This document shows, in pieces, positions 1 to 12,138 of a DNA stretch of 64,000 bases. The notes beneath the pieces were generated by a model, which saw nothing but the letters and a program-made list of their open reading frames with translations, searched no databases and was not told the origin of the DNA. This DNA is from Pseudorhizobium banfieldiae (lineage in GTDB: Bacteria; Pseudomonadota; Alphaproteobacteria; Rhizobiales; Rhizobiaceae). Positions within the stretch are counted from its first letter, which is position 1. Each line of letters starts with the position of its first letter. Position numbers and translations under genes: made by a program. Location of the stretch: the NCBI RefSeq assembly GCF_000967425.1, contig NZ_FO082820.1, forward strand, positions 3,837,501 to 3,901,500. Reading direction: 5' to 3'.

Positions 1-28
1 CTAGATGATGAGCATTGGCAATGAGAAC

Positions 29-2930
<2,902 letters not shown>

Positions 2931-2935
2931 TTCTC

Positions 2936-3220
2936 ATTGATCATGCTCATCACGCGTCGCAAGACGCCAAGATGAAGCCATGACGTGTTCAACAAGACCA
3001 TCGCCAACTGTTGGCGCCCTTGCTCGATAAGAGCGCGGGGCAGCCATACAGGCCAAAGGCCGTCGCCAATCCCCGGGTCAAGCCCGAGGACTTTGGCGAC
3101 CGTCCGCAGGGCCGCGACCGGCAGGTCACGATCAGCCCGTCAGGACAAAGCAAAGGCGATGAACCAAAATCCAGCTTCTCAACACATGCCAACAGAAATG
3201 TTGGTTCATTGCCCTTAATC
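2936..3220 (+). other. 23S-5S internal transcribed spacer with hairpin
   Basis: This is the spacer between 23S and 5S and holds no gene. Near its end 3152-3167 (AAAGGCGATGAACCAA) pairs with 3201-3216 (TTGGTTCATTGCCCTT) apart from two mismatches. The hairpin sits just before the 5S start and is probably a processing signal. Confidence 0.6.
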
Positions 3221-3338
3221 GACCTGGTGGTCATGGCGGGGCGGCCGCACCCGTTCCCATTCCGAACACGGCCGTGAAACGCCCCAGCGCCAATGGTACT
3301 TCGTCTCAAGACGCGGGAGAGTAGGTCGCTGCCAGGTC
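3221..3338 (+). rRNA. rrf: 5S ribosomal RNA
   Basis: The start GACCTGGTGGTCATGGCGGG and the end GTCGCTGCCAGGTC pair to form helix I. The middle carries the conserved CCCATTCCGAACACGG and CGCCAATGGTACTTCGTC segments. The length of 118 nt is normal for an alphaproteobacterial 5S. It lies about 290 nt after 23S and is followed by tRNA-fMet, the usual order in this class. Confidence 0.96.
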
Positions 3339-3433
3339 TATTAAAGGCAATGCCGCAAAACAAAAGCGGACAATACAATCTTCTCAGAAACACGAAAAAC
3401 AAGCATCCCTTCCGGACCAGAAAAGTCCGTATC

Positions 3434-3460
3434 CTTGGTGACGCGGGGTGGAGCAGCCCG
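3434..3460 (+). repeat. duplicated 5' fragment of tRNA-fMet and its leader
   Basis: These 27 bases are identical to 3554-3580, which hold the 8-base leader CTTGGTGA and the first 19 bases of the initiator tRNA. The copy is followed by unrelated sequence, so it cannot make a tRNA. Both copies are preceded by a similar short hairpin (GGAC..GTCC here, CGGG..CCCG before the real gene). It is a truncated tandem copy about 120 bp upstream of the functional tRNA. Confidence 0.8.
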
Positions 3461-3469
3461 TTCGGCCTA

Positions 3470-3492
3470 ATATCGATCCACTGGATCGATAT
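3470..3492. repeat. palindrome between the tRNA-fMet copies
   Basis: ATATCGATCCA and TGGATCGATAT are perfect inverted repeats around a single C. A second small dyad, TCAGGC-TAC-GCCTGA, follows at about 3510-3524. Both lie only in the segment that separates the truncated tRNA copy from the intact tRNA, so they may belong to inserted DNA. Their function is unknown. Confidence 0.6.
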
Positions 3493-3561
3493 CTTGACGG
3501 CCTCACCTCATCAGGCTACGCCTGACTTCGCTCCCGGGCCCAAAACCCGGACTCTTGGTGA

Positions 3562-3768
<207 letters not shown>

Positions 3769-3825
3769 TGCGCAGCGGCTGCAGGCAGCCCCGCGACCGC
3801 TGCGGCGGGCGGTTGAGGATGACGC

Positions 3826-4446
3826 TCAAGAAAGGATGATGTCGGCGCGGCGGCTGCAGGTCCGCACGAGTGATCCGTTTGGCAGGTCGTTCTCCATGAC
3901 CTTTTCACGGGCCTCCGCCTCCGGCATTCCCAGCCCCCGCCACCTTTGCATCAGTCTTTCTTCAAGGACATCTGGCGAAGGCATCAGCATGATCGAGCAG
4001 TCGACAAGGCCGGACAGCAGGCGCCACGGGTGCTGGTCGAGCAGCAGGTAGTTTCCCTCCAGCAGAACGATGCGGTCCTCAGGCGCAACGGCGCGCGCTG
4101 CGGCGACTGCGAGTTCACGTGATCGGTCGAAGAGAGGGACGAATACCTCCTCCTGTGCGGATCGGATGGCGCGAACGATATCCAGAAACCCGCGAACGTC
4201 AAAGGTTTCCGGTGCGCCTTTCCGCGTCAACAGTCCTCGGTCGCTCAGCACTGCATCATCCAGATGGAAGCCGTCCATCGGAACGATCGCCGCGAGTGTA
4301 CCCTGCCGAACCAACGCCTTAGATAACTCATCGACAAAGGTGGATTTGCCGGCACCGGGAGGGCCTGCAATGGCGACGACGAAACGTGTGCGGCCGTCCG
4401 CCCTGGCAAGAAGATCCGCAGCGACGTCTTTGATAGGTGGCGTCAT
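3826..4446 (-). CDS. frcK: FrcK-like P-loop sugar/nucleoside kinase family protein
   Basis: This 206-residue cytoplasmic P-loop kinase has Walker A GPPGAGKS at residues 28-35 and an overall fold like uridine/pantothenate kinases. It is the last gene of a four-gene operon; its start overlaps the stop of frcA by 4 nt (ATGA), which implies translational coupling. The order binding protein-permease-ATPase-kinase, with a divergent ROK regulator, matches the fructose uptake locus frcBCAK of Sinorhizobium meliloti. FrcK there is a kinase-like protein whose substrate is not firmly settled, so a sugar-kinase role is an inference from context. Length is normal for the family. Confidence 0.8.
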   Translation of the reverse strand: MTPPIKDVAADLLARADGRTRFVVAIAGPPGAGKSTFVDELSKALVRQGTLAAIVPMDGFHLDDAVLSDRGLLTRKGAPETFDVRGFLDIVRAIRSAQEEVFVPLFDRSRELAVAAARAVAPEDRIVLLEGNYLLLDQHPWRLLSGLVDCSIMLMPSPDVLEERLMQRWRGLGMPEAEAREKVMENDLPNGSLVRTCSRRADIILS

Positions 4447-5225
4447 GCAGCGGCAGCTTCCGTAGGGGGTGTCTTCGCACCCGTCATGAAGGCCACCGCG
4501 TCGGACATGCTGTGTTCCTTGGGATCGATGACGCAGAGCCGGCGTCCAAGGCGATGGACGTGGATGCGATCGGCGACCTCGAAGACATGCGGCATGTTGT
4601 GCGAGATCAGCACGATCGGTATGCCGCGGCGGCGGACGTCCAGAATGAGTTCCAGGACTCGGCGGCTTTCCTTGACGCCCAGTGCCGCCGTCGGCTCATC
4701 CAGGATGATGACCTTGGAGCCGAAAGCCGCCGCCCGGGCGACCGCCACCCCCTGGCGTTGACCGCCGGAAAGGGTTTCGACGGCCTGGTTGATATTCTGG
4801 ATCGTCATCAGGCCGAGCTCGGACAGCTTGTCGCGTGCAAAGCGTTCCATGGCGGTACGGTCGAGCTTTCGGAACCAATTGCCGGCGATTCCGGGCTTTC
4901 GCAGTTCGCGGCCGAGAAACATGTTGTCGGCGATGGAGAGGGCAGGTGATAGCGCGAGGTTCTGGTAGACCGTTTCTATTCCTGCCTTGCGCGCTTCGAT
5001 CGGTGAGCGGAAATGTACCGGTCGCCCTTCGAGGCGGATTTCTCCCTGATCCGGTGAGATGGCACCGGAGATCGCCTTGATCATCGATGATTTGCCCGCG
5101 CCATTGTCGCCGATCACCGCGAGGATCTCGCCCGGATAGAGGTCGAAATCGGCATTGTCGAGGGCGGTGACGCGACCGTAGCGTTTGACGAGGCCGCGGG
5201 CGCTGAGGATGGGTTCCAGGTTCAT
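4443..5225 (-). CDS. frcA: sugar ABC transporter ATP-binding protein FrcA
   Basis: This 260-residue cytoplasmic ATPase energises the fructose-type importer. It shows Walker A GDNGAGKS at residues 39-46, the signature LSGGQRQGVAVARA, and Walker B VIILDEPTAAL. It is a single-ATPase-domain version of the CUT2 (ribose/fructose) family, half the length of RbsA. The start is ATG at 5225, sharing a base with the frcC stop (TGATG); a longer in-frame extension to 5303 lies wholly inside frcC and looks non-coding. It overlaps frcK by 4 nt. Confidence 0.92.
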   Translation of the reverse strand: MNLEPILSARGLVKRYGRVTALDNADFDLYPGEILAVIGDNGAGKSSMIKAISGAISPDQGEIRLEGRPVHFRSPIEARKAGIETVYQNLALSPALSIADNMFLGRELRKPGIAGNWFRKLDRTAMERFARDKLSELGLMTIQNINQAVETLSGGQRQGVAVARAAAFGSKVIILDEPTAALGVKESRRVLELILDVRRRGIPIVLISHNMPHVFEVADRIHVHRLGRRLCVIDPKEHSMSDAVAFMTGAKTPPTEAAAA

Positions 5226-6307
5226 CAGCCTGCTACCTTTCTTATCCACTGGTCGATAGCGACGGCGGTGATGATCAGCACGCCGATCAACAGATAGGTC
5301 CATTGTGGGTCGGTGCCGACCAGGCGCAATCCGAGGGAGAATACGCCGACGATCAGCGCGCCGAAGAGCATGCCGAGGATCGAGCCGCGTCCGCCAAAGA
5401 GGGAGAGGCCTCCGATCACGACCGCGGTGATCGACTCAATGTTTGCGAATTGTCCGGCGGTTGGGGACACGGATCCAATCCGGCCGATGAGAGCCCATCC
5501 CGCAAAGGCGCAGATAAGACCGGAGAGGGTATAGACGGAAATCAACATGCGCCGGACATTGACACCCGCGAGCTCGGCAGCATCCGGGTCATCGCCCACG
5601 GCATAGACATGTCGGCCCCAGGCGGTCCGGTTGAGAACGTACCAGAGCAGCGCGACCAGTAGCACCATGCCGATGACGCCATAGGTGAAGACCGCATTTC
5701 CAATCCTAAGGTTCTGGCCGAAGAATTGCAGAATGGGGGCCTGCTGCGAGATGTCCTGCGAGCGGATGGTTTCGTTGGCGGAATAGAGAAAGTTTGCAGC
5801 CAGCACGATTTGCCACATGCCCAGGGTCACGATGAAGGGGGGAAGCTTCATCCGGGCAACGAGCTGCCCGTTGATCCAGCCGCAAAAGGCGCCGACAGCG
5901 AAGCCGCACATGATCGAAAGGGTTGGTGGAAGGCCGTACCGGAACGTAAACTGACCCATCACCACCGAGGAAAGCACCATGATGGCGCCGACGGAGAGGT
6001 CGATTCCGGCGGTCAGGATCACGAGCGTTTGTGCGGCTCCGACGAAGCCGACGATCGCCACCTGTTGCAGGATCAGCGTCAGCGTGAACGCCGAGAAGAA
6101 CTTGCTGCCCAACAGGATACCAAAGACCAGGACCGAGAACACCAGAACGATCAGCGGTACCGCGGCCGGATTTGAATGCAGGTAATGCTGGCACTTTTGC
6201 AGAAGGGATTTGTCGTGCAGGTCGAACGAGGCGACCTGACTGGAGCTCTCGGACAGCACCTTCTCGTATTCATGATGCGGATGCGCTGCAGGCTGTGGCT
6301 CGCTCAT
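5225..6307 (-). CDS. frcC: sugar ABC transporter permease FrcC
   Basis: This is a 360-residue inner-membrane permease of the RbsC/FrcC (BPD_transp_2) family. A hydrophilic N-terminal tail of about 45 residues precedes roughly ten hydrophobic segments. The family motif region with AELAGVNVRRM lies in the cytoplasmic loop that meets the ATPase. GGGAGG lies 7 nt before the ATG. Downstream frcA starts on its stop codon; upstream it is separated from frcB by 160 nt containing a stem-loop. Confidence 0.9.
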   Translation of the reverse strand: MSEPQPAAHPHHEYEKVLSESSSQVASFDLHDKSLLQKCQHYLHSNPAAVPLIVLVFSVLVFGILLGSKFFSAFTLTLILQQVAIVGFVGAAQTLVILTAGIDLSVGAIMVLSSVVMGQFTFRYGLPPTLSIMCGFAVGAFCGWINGQLVARMKLPPFIVTLGMWQIVLAANFLYSANETIRSQDISQQAPILQFFGQNLRIGNAVFTYGVIGMVLLVALLWYVLNRTAWGRHVYAVGDDPDAAELAGVNVRRMLISVYTLSGLICAFAGWALIGRIGSVSPTAGQFANIESITAVVIGGLSLFGGRGSILGMLFGALIVGVFSLGLRLVGTDPQWTYLLIGVLIITAVAIDQWIRKVAG

Positions 6308-6412
6308 CGTGTACCTCCCATCTGAGGCGTTGGCGGAGTGGGTTAGCCTTCACGCCGCAACTGCTCGTTCGCGCGTATGCGCAAGGCACTCGTCGGCCGT
6401 TTCAGCAACTGG

Positions 6413-6453
6413 TGCGATGGGTGGGCGATCCGCAGACCGCCCACGATATCGCA
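6413..6453. other. stem-loop in the frcB-frcC junction
   Basis: GTGGGCG (6421-6427) and CGCCCAC (6438-6444) form a 7-bp stem with a 10-base loop, extended by TGCGAT/ATCGCA (6413-6418 and 6448-6453). It lies right after the binding-protein gene. Such hairpins commonly protect the 3' end of binding-protein mRNA or partly terminate transcription, so that binding protein exceeds permease. There is no U-run. Confidence 0.55.
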
Positions 6454-6467
6454 TGGTCAGGCTGTCC

Positions 6468-7493
6468 TCAGCCCCAGCACTTGTCCGTGCCTTCCTTGGT
6501 ATCGATCGACTCCACGCCGTCCACGGGCTTGTCGGTGACGAGGGCGACACCGGTGTCGAAGAAGTTCTTTCCTTCCGTCGCTTCGGGCTTCTCGCCAGAA
6601 TCGGCGAATTTCTTGATCGCCTCGATGCCCATGGAAGCCATCAATAGCGGATATTGCTGCGACGTTGCACCGATGACGCCCTCGGCCACATTCTTGACAC
6701 CCGGGCAGCCGCCGTCCACAGAGACGACAAGCACGTCCCCTTCGCGTCCCACGGACTTCAGTGCTTCGTAAGCCCCGGCGGCGGCAGGTTCGTTGATGGT
6801 GTGCACGACATTGATGGTCGGATCCTTCTGCAGAAGGTTCTCCATTGCGGTGCGCCCGCCTTCCTCATTGCCGTTCGTGACATCGTGGCCGACGATACGG
6901 GGATCCGTTTCGTCGCCGATCTTGTTGATGTCCGCGACGTCGATGCCAAAGCCCTTCATGAAGCCCTGGTTGCGCAAGACGTCGACCGACGGCTGCGACG
7001 GTGTAAGGTTGAGGAAGGCGATCTTGGCATCCTTCGCGGCGTCACCCAGTGTCGCCGCAGCCCATTTGCCGATCAGTTCGCCGGCGAGAAGGTTGTCCGT
7101 CGCGAAGGTCATGTCGGCGGCATCGATCGGCTCGAGCGGAGTGTCGAGAGCGATAACGAGAATGCCGGCGTCCCGCGCCTTCTGAACGGCAGGAACGATG
7201 CCCTTGGTATCCGATGCCGTGAGCAGGATGCCTTTCGCGCCGTCGGCGATGCAGGTCTCGATGGCCGCCACCTGGCTTTCGCTGTCGCCGTCGATCTTTC
7301 CTGCATAGGACTTGAGGGTGACGCCCAGTTCTTGTGCCTTCGCGGTTGCACCTTCCTTCATCTTCACGAAGAAGGGATTGGTGTCTGTCTTGGTAATGAG
7401 GCAGGCCGACACTTCCTGCGCCTGTGCAGGCGCGGACAAGGCAACGCCCAGAGAAAGGGCGGCGACGGCTGTGGCGATAAGAGACTTCTTCAT
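6468..7493 (-). CDS. frcB: fructose-type periplasmic binding protein FrcB
   Basis: This 341-residue exported protein has a signal peptide ([20 protein letters not shown], cleavage after AQA near residue 24), then a periplasmic-binding-protein-4 (ribose/galactose type) fold beginning [14 protein letters not shown]. It captures the sugar for FrcC/FrcA. The start at 7493 is chosen because GGGAGGAG lies just upstream and the signal peptide begins there; the 40-residue upstream extension has no signal-like features. It is first in the operon frcBCAK, transcribed away from frcR. Ligand specificity for fructose (possibly also mannose or ribose) is taken from the S. meliloti locus. Confidence 0.88.
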   Translation of the reverse strand: MKKSLIATAVAALSLGVALSAPAQAQEVSACLITKTDTNPFFVKMKEGATAKAQELGVTLKSYAGKIDGDSESQVAAIETCIADGAKGILLTASDTKGIVPAVQKARDAGILVIALDTPLEPIDAADMTFATDNLLAGELIGKWAAATLGDAAKDAKIAFLNLTPSQPSVDVLRNQGFMKGFGIDVADINKIGDETDPRIVGHDVTNGNEEGGRTAMENLLQKDPTINVVHTINEPAAAGAYEALKSVGREGDVLVVSVDGGCPGVKNVAEGVIGATSQQYPLLMASMGIEAIKKFADSGEKPEATEGKNFFDTGVALVTDKPVDGVESIDTKEGTDKCWG

Positions 7494-7584
7494 GTTTTCT
7501 CCTCCCAGAGTGCACTCCCCCGCAGGGGTTAGGGCGCCGATCATGCAGCCGCGTTCAGCGCCTGCATCTCCTCGACCCGGCATC

Positions 7585-7640
7585 ATTAAGGAGGACCAAT
7601 TCGGGCTTGTCAATAAATAATTCGGATTGATTTATTTATT
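7585..7640 (-). promoter_or_regulatory. predicted frcB promoter and FrcR operator
   Basis: On the minus strand a perfect -35 TTGACA (7608-7613) and a -10-like CTTAAT (7585-7590) are 17 bp apart, facing frcB. An inverted repeat AATAAAT...ATTTATT (7612-7618 with 7630-7636 or 7634-7640) overlaps the -35. An AT-rich dyad in the shared regulator/operon spacer is a natural site for the ROK repressor FrcR. Binding itself is inferred. Confidence 0.55.
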
Positions 7641-7691
7641 ATGTGTGCCACTGTCACGGCGGATGCTGTATAGCGACCGGGGGAGATCACC

Positions 7692-8930
7692 ATGTCTGTT
7701 TTCGAAGCCACAGCCCATCATGCAACCTCGCCACATCAGGGTTCACTGACGGGCGGCGCCAATCAGGTGCGAGTGAGGGCCTATAACGAGCGGTTGGTGC
7801 TTTCCCTCGTGCGGTTGCACGGATCCCTGTCCAAAGCCGATATCACACGAAGGAGCGGGCTTTCGGCGCAGACGGTTTCGGTGATCATGCGCTCGCTGGA
7901 GAGCGAAGGATTGCTCCTGCGAGGTGATCCCGTTCGCGGCAAGGTGGGGCAGCCGTCAGTGCCGATGCGGCTCAATCCCGATGCGGTCTACTCCTTCGGG
8001 GTGAAGATCGGCCGCCGGAGCGCGGATCTCGTTCTCATGGACTTCGTCGGGCAGATTCGTCTCCAGCACCACGAGACATATGCCTACCCCCAACCTGACC
8101 GCATCATGGAGATCATCACCTCCGGTATTGCTCAGCTGGAGGCTCGGCTGGCGGCTGATCAGCGTTCAAGGATCGCCGGTCTCGGCATCGCTGCGCCGTT
8201 CGAATTGTGGAACTGGGCGGACGAGGTCGGTGCGCCGCCTGGCGCCATGGATGCCTGGCGAACCTTCGACCTTCACTCTGAAGTGGCGGCGAGAGTCAAC
8301 TACCCGGTCTTCCTGCAGAACGATGCGACCAGCGCCTGCGGGGCCGAGCTGGTGTTCGGCGTGGGCCCATCCTATGCCGATTTCATCTACCTCTTCGTGG
8401 GCTCCTTTATCGGCGGCGGTATTGTTCTGAACTCCTCCGTCTATTCCGGACGGACGGGAACGGCGGGGGCCATCGGCCCGTTGCCCGTAAGGGGAAAGGA
8501 CGGAGAGACCCGGCAATTGCTGGATATCGCATCGATATTCGTGCTGGAGAACCTGCTCCGCGATAGCGGCATCGACCCGCAGCCGCTCTGGTATTCCGCG
8601 GACGACTGGATTGATTTCGGCGAACCGCTGGAAGTCTGGATTCAGGACAGTGCCGCTGCCCTGGCCCAGGCCATTGTCGCCGCCGCTTCCGTCATCGATT
8701 TCGGCGCTGCGGTCATCGACGGAGGCTTTCCCCATTGGGTGCGGCGGCGGCTGGTGAACGCGACGATCGATGCAGTCGCGCGCCTGGACCTGCAGGGCGT
8801 GATCATCCCCGATATCATCGAAGGCAAGGTCGGCGCCCAGGCGCGGGCGATCGGCGGCGCGAGCCTGCCCATCTTTGCCCGCTACCTGATGGACCAGAAT
8901 GTCCTGTTCAAGGATCTCGCCGAAGCATGA
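7692..8930 (+). CDS. frcR: ROK-family transcriptional regulator FrcR
   Basis: This 412-residue cytoplasmic regulator has an N-terminal winged helix (about residues 35-85, with SKADITRRSGLSAQTVSVIM) and a C-terminal ROK sugar-binding domain. GGGGGAG precedes the ATG. It is divergent from frcBCAK, the arrangement of the S. meliloti fructose locus, so it most likely represses that operon and is relieved by sugar. Unlike classic ROK proteins, the segment after SGRTGTAGAIGPLPV lacks the cysteine cluster and the usual histidine of the zinc site, so it probably does not use zinc. The assignment as FrcR rests on position. Confidence 0.8.
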   Translation: MSVFEATAHHATSPHQGSLTGGANQVRVRAYNERLVLSLVRLHGSLSKADITRRSGLSAQTVSVIMRSLESEGLLLRGDPVRGKVGQPSVPMRLNPDAVYSFGVKIGRRSADLVLMDFVGQIRLQHHETYAYPQPDRIMEIITSGIAQLEARLAADQRSRIAGLGIAAPFELWNWADEVGAPPGAMDAWRTFDLHSEVAARVNYPVFLQNDATSACGAELVFGVGPSYADFIYLFVGSFIGGGIVLNSSVYSGRTGTAGAIGPLPVRGKDGETRQLLDIASIFVLENLLRDSGIDPQPLWYSADDWIDFGEPLEVWIQDSAAALAQAIVAAASVIDFGAAVIDGGFPHWVRRRLVNATIDAVARLDLQGVIIPDIIEGKVGAQARAIGGASLPIFARYLMDQNVLFKDLAEA

Positions 8931-9013
8931 GTGTCGACAGGGGCTCGAAGGCGCCGGAGCTTGCTGAAGTCCTTCCCGCGCTATCAAAGTCAGGAGCCGG
9001 CGGGATCGACCAG

Positions 9014-9793
9014 CTAGGCCAGGATCGACGACAGAAACTCCCGAGTGCGCTCGTTCTTCGGCTGGCCGAAAATCTCGTCCGGCGCGCCCTGCTCACAGAT
9101 CCTCCCTTTGTCGAAGAAACAGACCCGGTCTGAGACCTCGCGCGCAAATCGCATCTCGTGGGTCACGAGCAGCATGGTCAGGTCATGCTCGTGCGCCAGG
9201 TCACGTATGACGGACAGCACCTCGCCGACCAATTGCGGATCGAGTGCGGAGGTCGGCTCGTCGAACAGCAGGACGCGCGGACGCATGGCCATCGCCCGGG
9301 CGATCGCCACCCGCTGCTGCTGCCCGCCCGATAGCTGCACCGGGTAATGGTCCTTCTTGTCCGCCAGTCCCACCATCTGCAGTAGTTCGATTGCCCGCGC
9401 CTCCGCCTCCGCCCGCGCCATCCCGAGGACCCGAACGGGGGCCTCGACAACATTGCGGAGAACGGTCATGTGCGGAAACAGATTGAAGCTCTGAAAGACC
9501 ATGCCGACGTGATTGCGGATCTGTCGCAGGTGCTTCTCCGACGCCTGGAACGGTCCCTTGCCACCGGGTTCGTGGTAGGAGGTGCCCGCGAGCGTCAGCT
9601 TGCCCTCCTGGAACGGCTCGAGCGTCATCAGAATGCGCAGCACCGTGGACTTGCCCGAGCCGGAGGGGCCAATGAGCGTGACCTTTTCTCCTTTCGCCAC
9701 CGAGAAGTTGAAGTTATCGAGCACCGTCAGGATACCAAAACGCTTCGTGACGTCCGAGAACTCGATGATGTGCGGATCGGTGGTTTCATTCAT
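9014..9793 (-). CDS. ehuA: ectoine/hydroxyectoine ABC transporter ATP-binding protein EhuA
   Basis: This 259-residue polar-amino-acid-type ATPase has Walker A GPSGSGKS at residues 42-49, signature [14 protein letters not shown], Walker [13 protein letters not shown] and the H-loop LVTHEM. It is the last gene of the uptake operon and overlaps ehuD by 4 nt. The start at 9793 lies on the ehuD overlap; a much longer in-frame extension upstream is only the shadow of ehuD. Assignment to ectoine transport comes from the adjoining eut/doe genes, since the protein alone resembles any PAAT ATPase. It converges with frcR across about 80 bp with no clear terminator. Confidence 0.88.
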   Translation of the reverse strand: MNETTDPHIIEFSDVTKRFGILTVLDNFNFSVAKGEKVTLIGPSGSGKSTVLRILMTLEPFQEGKLTLAGTSYHEPGGKGPFQASEKHLRQIRNHVGMVFQSFNLFPHMTVLRNVVEAPVRVLGMARAEAEARAIELLQMVGLADKKDHYPVQLSGGQQQRVAIARAMAMRPRVLLFDEPTSALDPQLVGEVLSVIRDLAHEHDLTMLLVTHEMRFAREVSDRVCFFDKGRICEQGAPDEIFGQPKNERTREFLSSILA

Positions 9794-10482
9794 CGCAATG
9801 GAATTCCTGCTTTCGGAAGAGCCTTCTGCAGCCGGTGAAGGCCGGCGGAGCAGATCAGCGTCAGGAGTAGGAAGATCAGGCCGACGAGGGTCAGCGGAAC
9901 GAGGTACTCGAAGGTGCGTTCGCCGATCATGTTCGCAAGCCCCATCATCTCGAGGACCGTGATGACGGAAAGCACCGGCGTTTCCTTGATCATCGCGACG
10001 AGGTAGTTGCCCATGGCCGGCACGATGCGAGGGATGGCCTGCGGAATGATGACGTCCCGGTAGGTCTGCATCCGGGTGAGGTTCAGCGCGGTGGCCGCTT
10101 CCCACTGGCCCCGGCCCACGGCTTCGATACCGCCACGGTAGACCTCGGAGGTGTAGGCGGCGTATTGCAGCCCGAGCGCCAGCGCCCCCGTCAGGAAGGC
10201 GGGAAGCACAATCCCGAAGTTCGGCAGCACGTAGTAGAGAAAGAAAAGTTGCACCAGGAGCGGCGTGTCGCGAAGGAATTCGACGACAAACGCGGTCGTC
10301 CAGGAGATGACCTTCACCCGGCTGCGGCGTAGCAGCGCGAACACGAGGCCAAGGACCATCGCGATGGCGAAGCCCGCTGCCGCCGCCTTCAAGGTCACCG
10401 TCAGACCGATGAGGATGATGGGAAGGATCGAGATCGTGTAGGTGAGCCAGGTGGTCGTGTCCCATTCGTAGCCGTACATCAT
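9790..10482 (-). CDS. ehuD: ectoine/hydroxyectoine ABC transporter permease EhuD
   Basis: This is a 230-residue inner-membrane permease of the HisM/HisQ family with about five hydrophobic segments and the EAA loop region [20 protein letters not shown]. It pairs with EhuC to form the channel. GAGGAAG lies upstream; two adjacent ATG codons (10482 and 10479) are both possible starts. Its stop overlaps ehuA, and it begins 12 nt after the ehuC stop. Confidence 0.88.
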   Translation of the reverse strand: MMYGYEWDTTTWLTYTISILPIILIGLTVTLKAAAAGFAIAMVLGLVFALLRRSRVKVISWTTAFVVEFLRDTPLLVQLFFLYYVLPNFGIVLPAFLTGALALGLQYAAYTSEVYRGGIEAVGRGQWEAATALNLTRMQTYRDVIIPQAIPRIVPAMGNYLVAMIKETPVLSVITVLEMMGLANMIGERTFEYLVPLTLVGLIFLLLTLICSAGLHRLQKALPKAGIPLR

Positions 10483-10494
10483 GATGACACTTCC

Positions 10495-11160
10495 TCAGGA
10501 GTGGGCCGAACGGGGGAAGACGTCACCGCGCCTGACGACATGTTCGATGATACGGATGGCGACCATCAACACGAGAGACATCGCGAAATAGCACAGCAGC
10601 GTGACGGAATAGATGCTTGCGCTGTCTAGGGTCAGGTTGCGGATCGACTGCGCCGTGAAGGTGAGATCGGCGATGGAGATCAGCGAGACGAGCGATGAGA
10701 GCTTCAGCGTTTCAATGGCCAGATTGCCGAAGGCGGGCATCATCTCAACGATCGCCTGTGGCAGCGAGATCCGGAACAGTGTCTGGAAACGGTTGAAGTC
10801 CAAGGCTCGGGCAGCCTCCAGCTGCTGCGTGGAGACGGAGGAGAGCGCACCGCGGACGATTTCCGCACCATAGCCGCCGACGTGGGCAGCGAGAACCAAG
10901 ATCCCGGTCGTGATCGGCTCGAAGCTTAGGCCGACCAGCGGCAGCGCGTAATAGAACCAGAACAGCTGGACGAGCAGGGAGGTGCCGCGAAACACCTCCG
11001 TGTAGCACAGCGCTATCGTCGACAGCACCGGCCCGCCCTCGACGCGCAGGATGCCGAAGAAGAACGCCAGTGCCGCGCCGATCACGATCGAGGCAAGCGT
11101 GATCGTCATGGTAACACCAGCACCTTGCAGGATCATCGGCAGGTATGCACTCCAGTCCAT
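10495..11160 (-). CDS. ehuC: ectoine/hydroxyectoine ABC transporter permease EhuC
   Basis: This is a 221-residue permease of the polar amino acid family with the EAA-loop segment [20 protein letters not shown]. The start at 11160 is chosen because GGGAGA lies 7 nt upstream and the first residues ([15 protein letters not shown]) match family N-termini; an 18-residue upstream extension is unlikely. It lies 56 nt after ehuB and 12 nt before ehuD, so it is part of ehuBCDA. Confidence 0.88.
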   Translation of the reverse strand: MDWSAYLPMILQGAGVTMTITLASIVIGAALAFFFGILRVEGGPVLSTIALCYTEVFRGTSLLVQLFWFYYALPLVGLSFEPITTGILVLAAHVGGYGAEIVRGALSSVSTQQLEAARALDFNRFQTLFRISLPQAIVEMMPAFGNLAIETLKLSSLVSLISIADLTFTAQSIRNLTLDSASIYSVTLLCYFAMSLVLMVAIRIIEHVVRRGDVFPRSAHS

Positions 11161-11216
11161 TCGGGTGTCTCCCTTGCTAGCTGGAGCGCCCGGGAGACCC
11201 CGGGCGCCGACCACCG

Positions 11217-12068
11217 CTACTTCCCGGCGCAGAGATCTGCGACGTTCTTCGCAGCGGCGGCCGCGATGCTCTGCTCAGACAGGCCGTATTTGCCAAGGAT
11301 CGCCTTGTACTCGTCGGTCTTGCGGAACTCGACGAGGCCTGCGTTGAAGGCGTCGCGCAGTTCCTTGTCTTCCGGACGGAAGGCAAAGCCGCCATAGTTG
11401 CGCACCGGTGCACCGTCGACGATCGGATCTTCGAACGGGGAAACCTGCTCGACCTGTTCCTGGCCCTTTGCGAGCTCCGAGACGGTGAGTTCGGTGGCCG
11501 CATAGGCGTCGACCCGGCTCTGGACGGTCGGGATGGCGTCCGCATTCGCCTGGATGAAGACGATCTGTTCGTCCTTGACGCCCACGGCGCGCAGGAAGTC
11601 GACATTGTTGGCACCGGACACCACGGCAACCGTCAGCGAAGGATCCTTGGCAATGTCGGCATAGGTCGTCAGTCCCTTGGGATTGCCCTTCTTGACCAAA
11701 AGCCCTTCACCGTAGGAGGAGTTCGGCTCCGTGAAGGCAACCTGCTTGCAGCGCTCCGGAGAGATGTTCTGCTCGGCCGCGACGAAGTCGAAACGCTTCG
11801 CCTTGAGGCCCGGAATCAGCGTCCCGAACGGCGTGACGGTCCAGTTGACCTCCTCGATGCCCATGGATTTCAGGACGGCGTTCGCAACGTCCGGTCCGAT
11901 GCCGGCCGAGGTGCCGTCGGGCTGCATGTAGGAGTAGGGGACTTCGTTCGCCGTCGCGGCGCGGATATACCCCTGCTCCTTCACCTCTTCGACGGTAAGG
12001 GCGTTGGCGGACGTGAAGCCCATGATGAGCGCAAGGGCGGATAGCCCGGAGAGTCTTGAGATCTGCAT
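11217..12068 (-). CDS. ehuB: ectoine/hydroxyectoine-binding protein EhuB
   Basis: This 283-residue periplasmic solute-binding protein of the polar amino acid family has a signal peptide at 1-24 (cleavage near NA-LT), then a type II binding fold. GAGGAG precedes the ATG. In S. meliloti EhuB binds ectoine and hydroxyectoine with high affinity; here the assignment follows from the adjacent catabolic genes and the ehuBCDA order. It lies 70 nt downstream of doeB in the same direction, so it may be read from the eut/doe promoter. Confidence 0.9.
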   Translation of the reverse strand: MQISRLSGLSALALIMGFTSANALTVEEVKEQGYIRAATANEVPYSYMQPDGTSAGIGPDVANAVLKSMGIEEVNWTVTPFGTLIPGLKAKRFDFVAAEQNISPERCKQVAFTEPNSSYGEGLLVKKGNPKGLTTYADIAKDPSLTVAVVSGANNVDFLRAVGVKDEQIVFIQANADAIPTVQSRVDAYAATELTVSELAKGQEQVEQVSPFEDPIVDGAPVRNYGGFAFRPEDKELRDAFNAGLVEFRKTDEYKAILGKYGLSEQSIAAAAAKNVADLCAGK

Positions 12069-12138
12069 TTTCTATTCTCCTCTGGTTAGCGTTTTTTCGT
12101 GGCCCGTTTTCGGGTCTCACGTCGTACTTCCGGTCAAT

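Noticed and set aside
4443..5303. frcA starting at 5303
   Set aside because: The extra 26 residues lie inside frcC, lack ABC-type sequence, and the ATG at 5225 fits the frcC stop overlap.
9014..10465. ehuA extended to 483 codons
   Set aside because: The extra N-terminal part is the out-of-frame shadow of ehuD. The real ATPase starts at 9793 in a 4-nt overlap.
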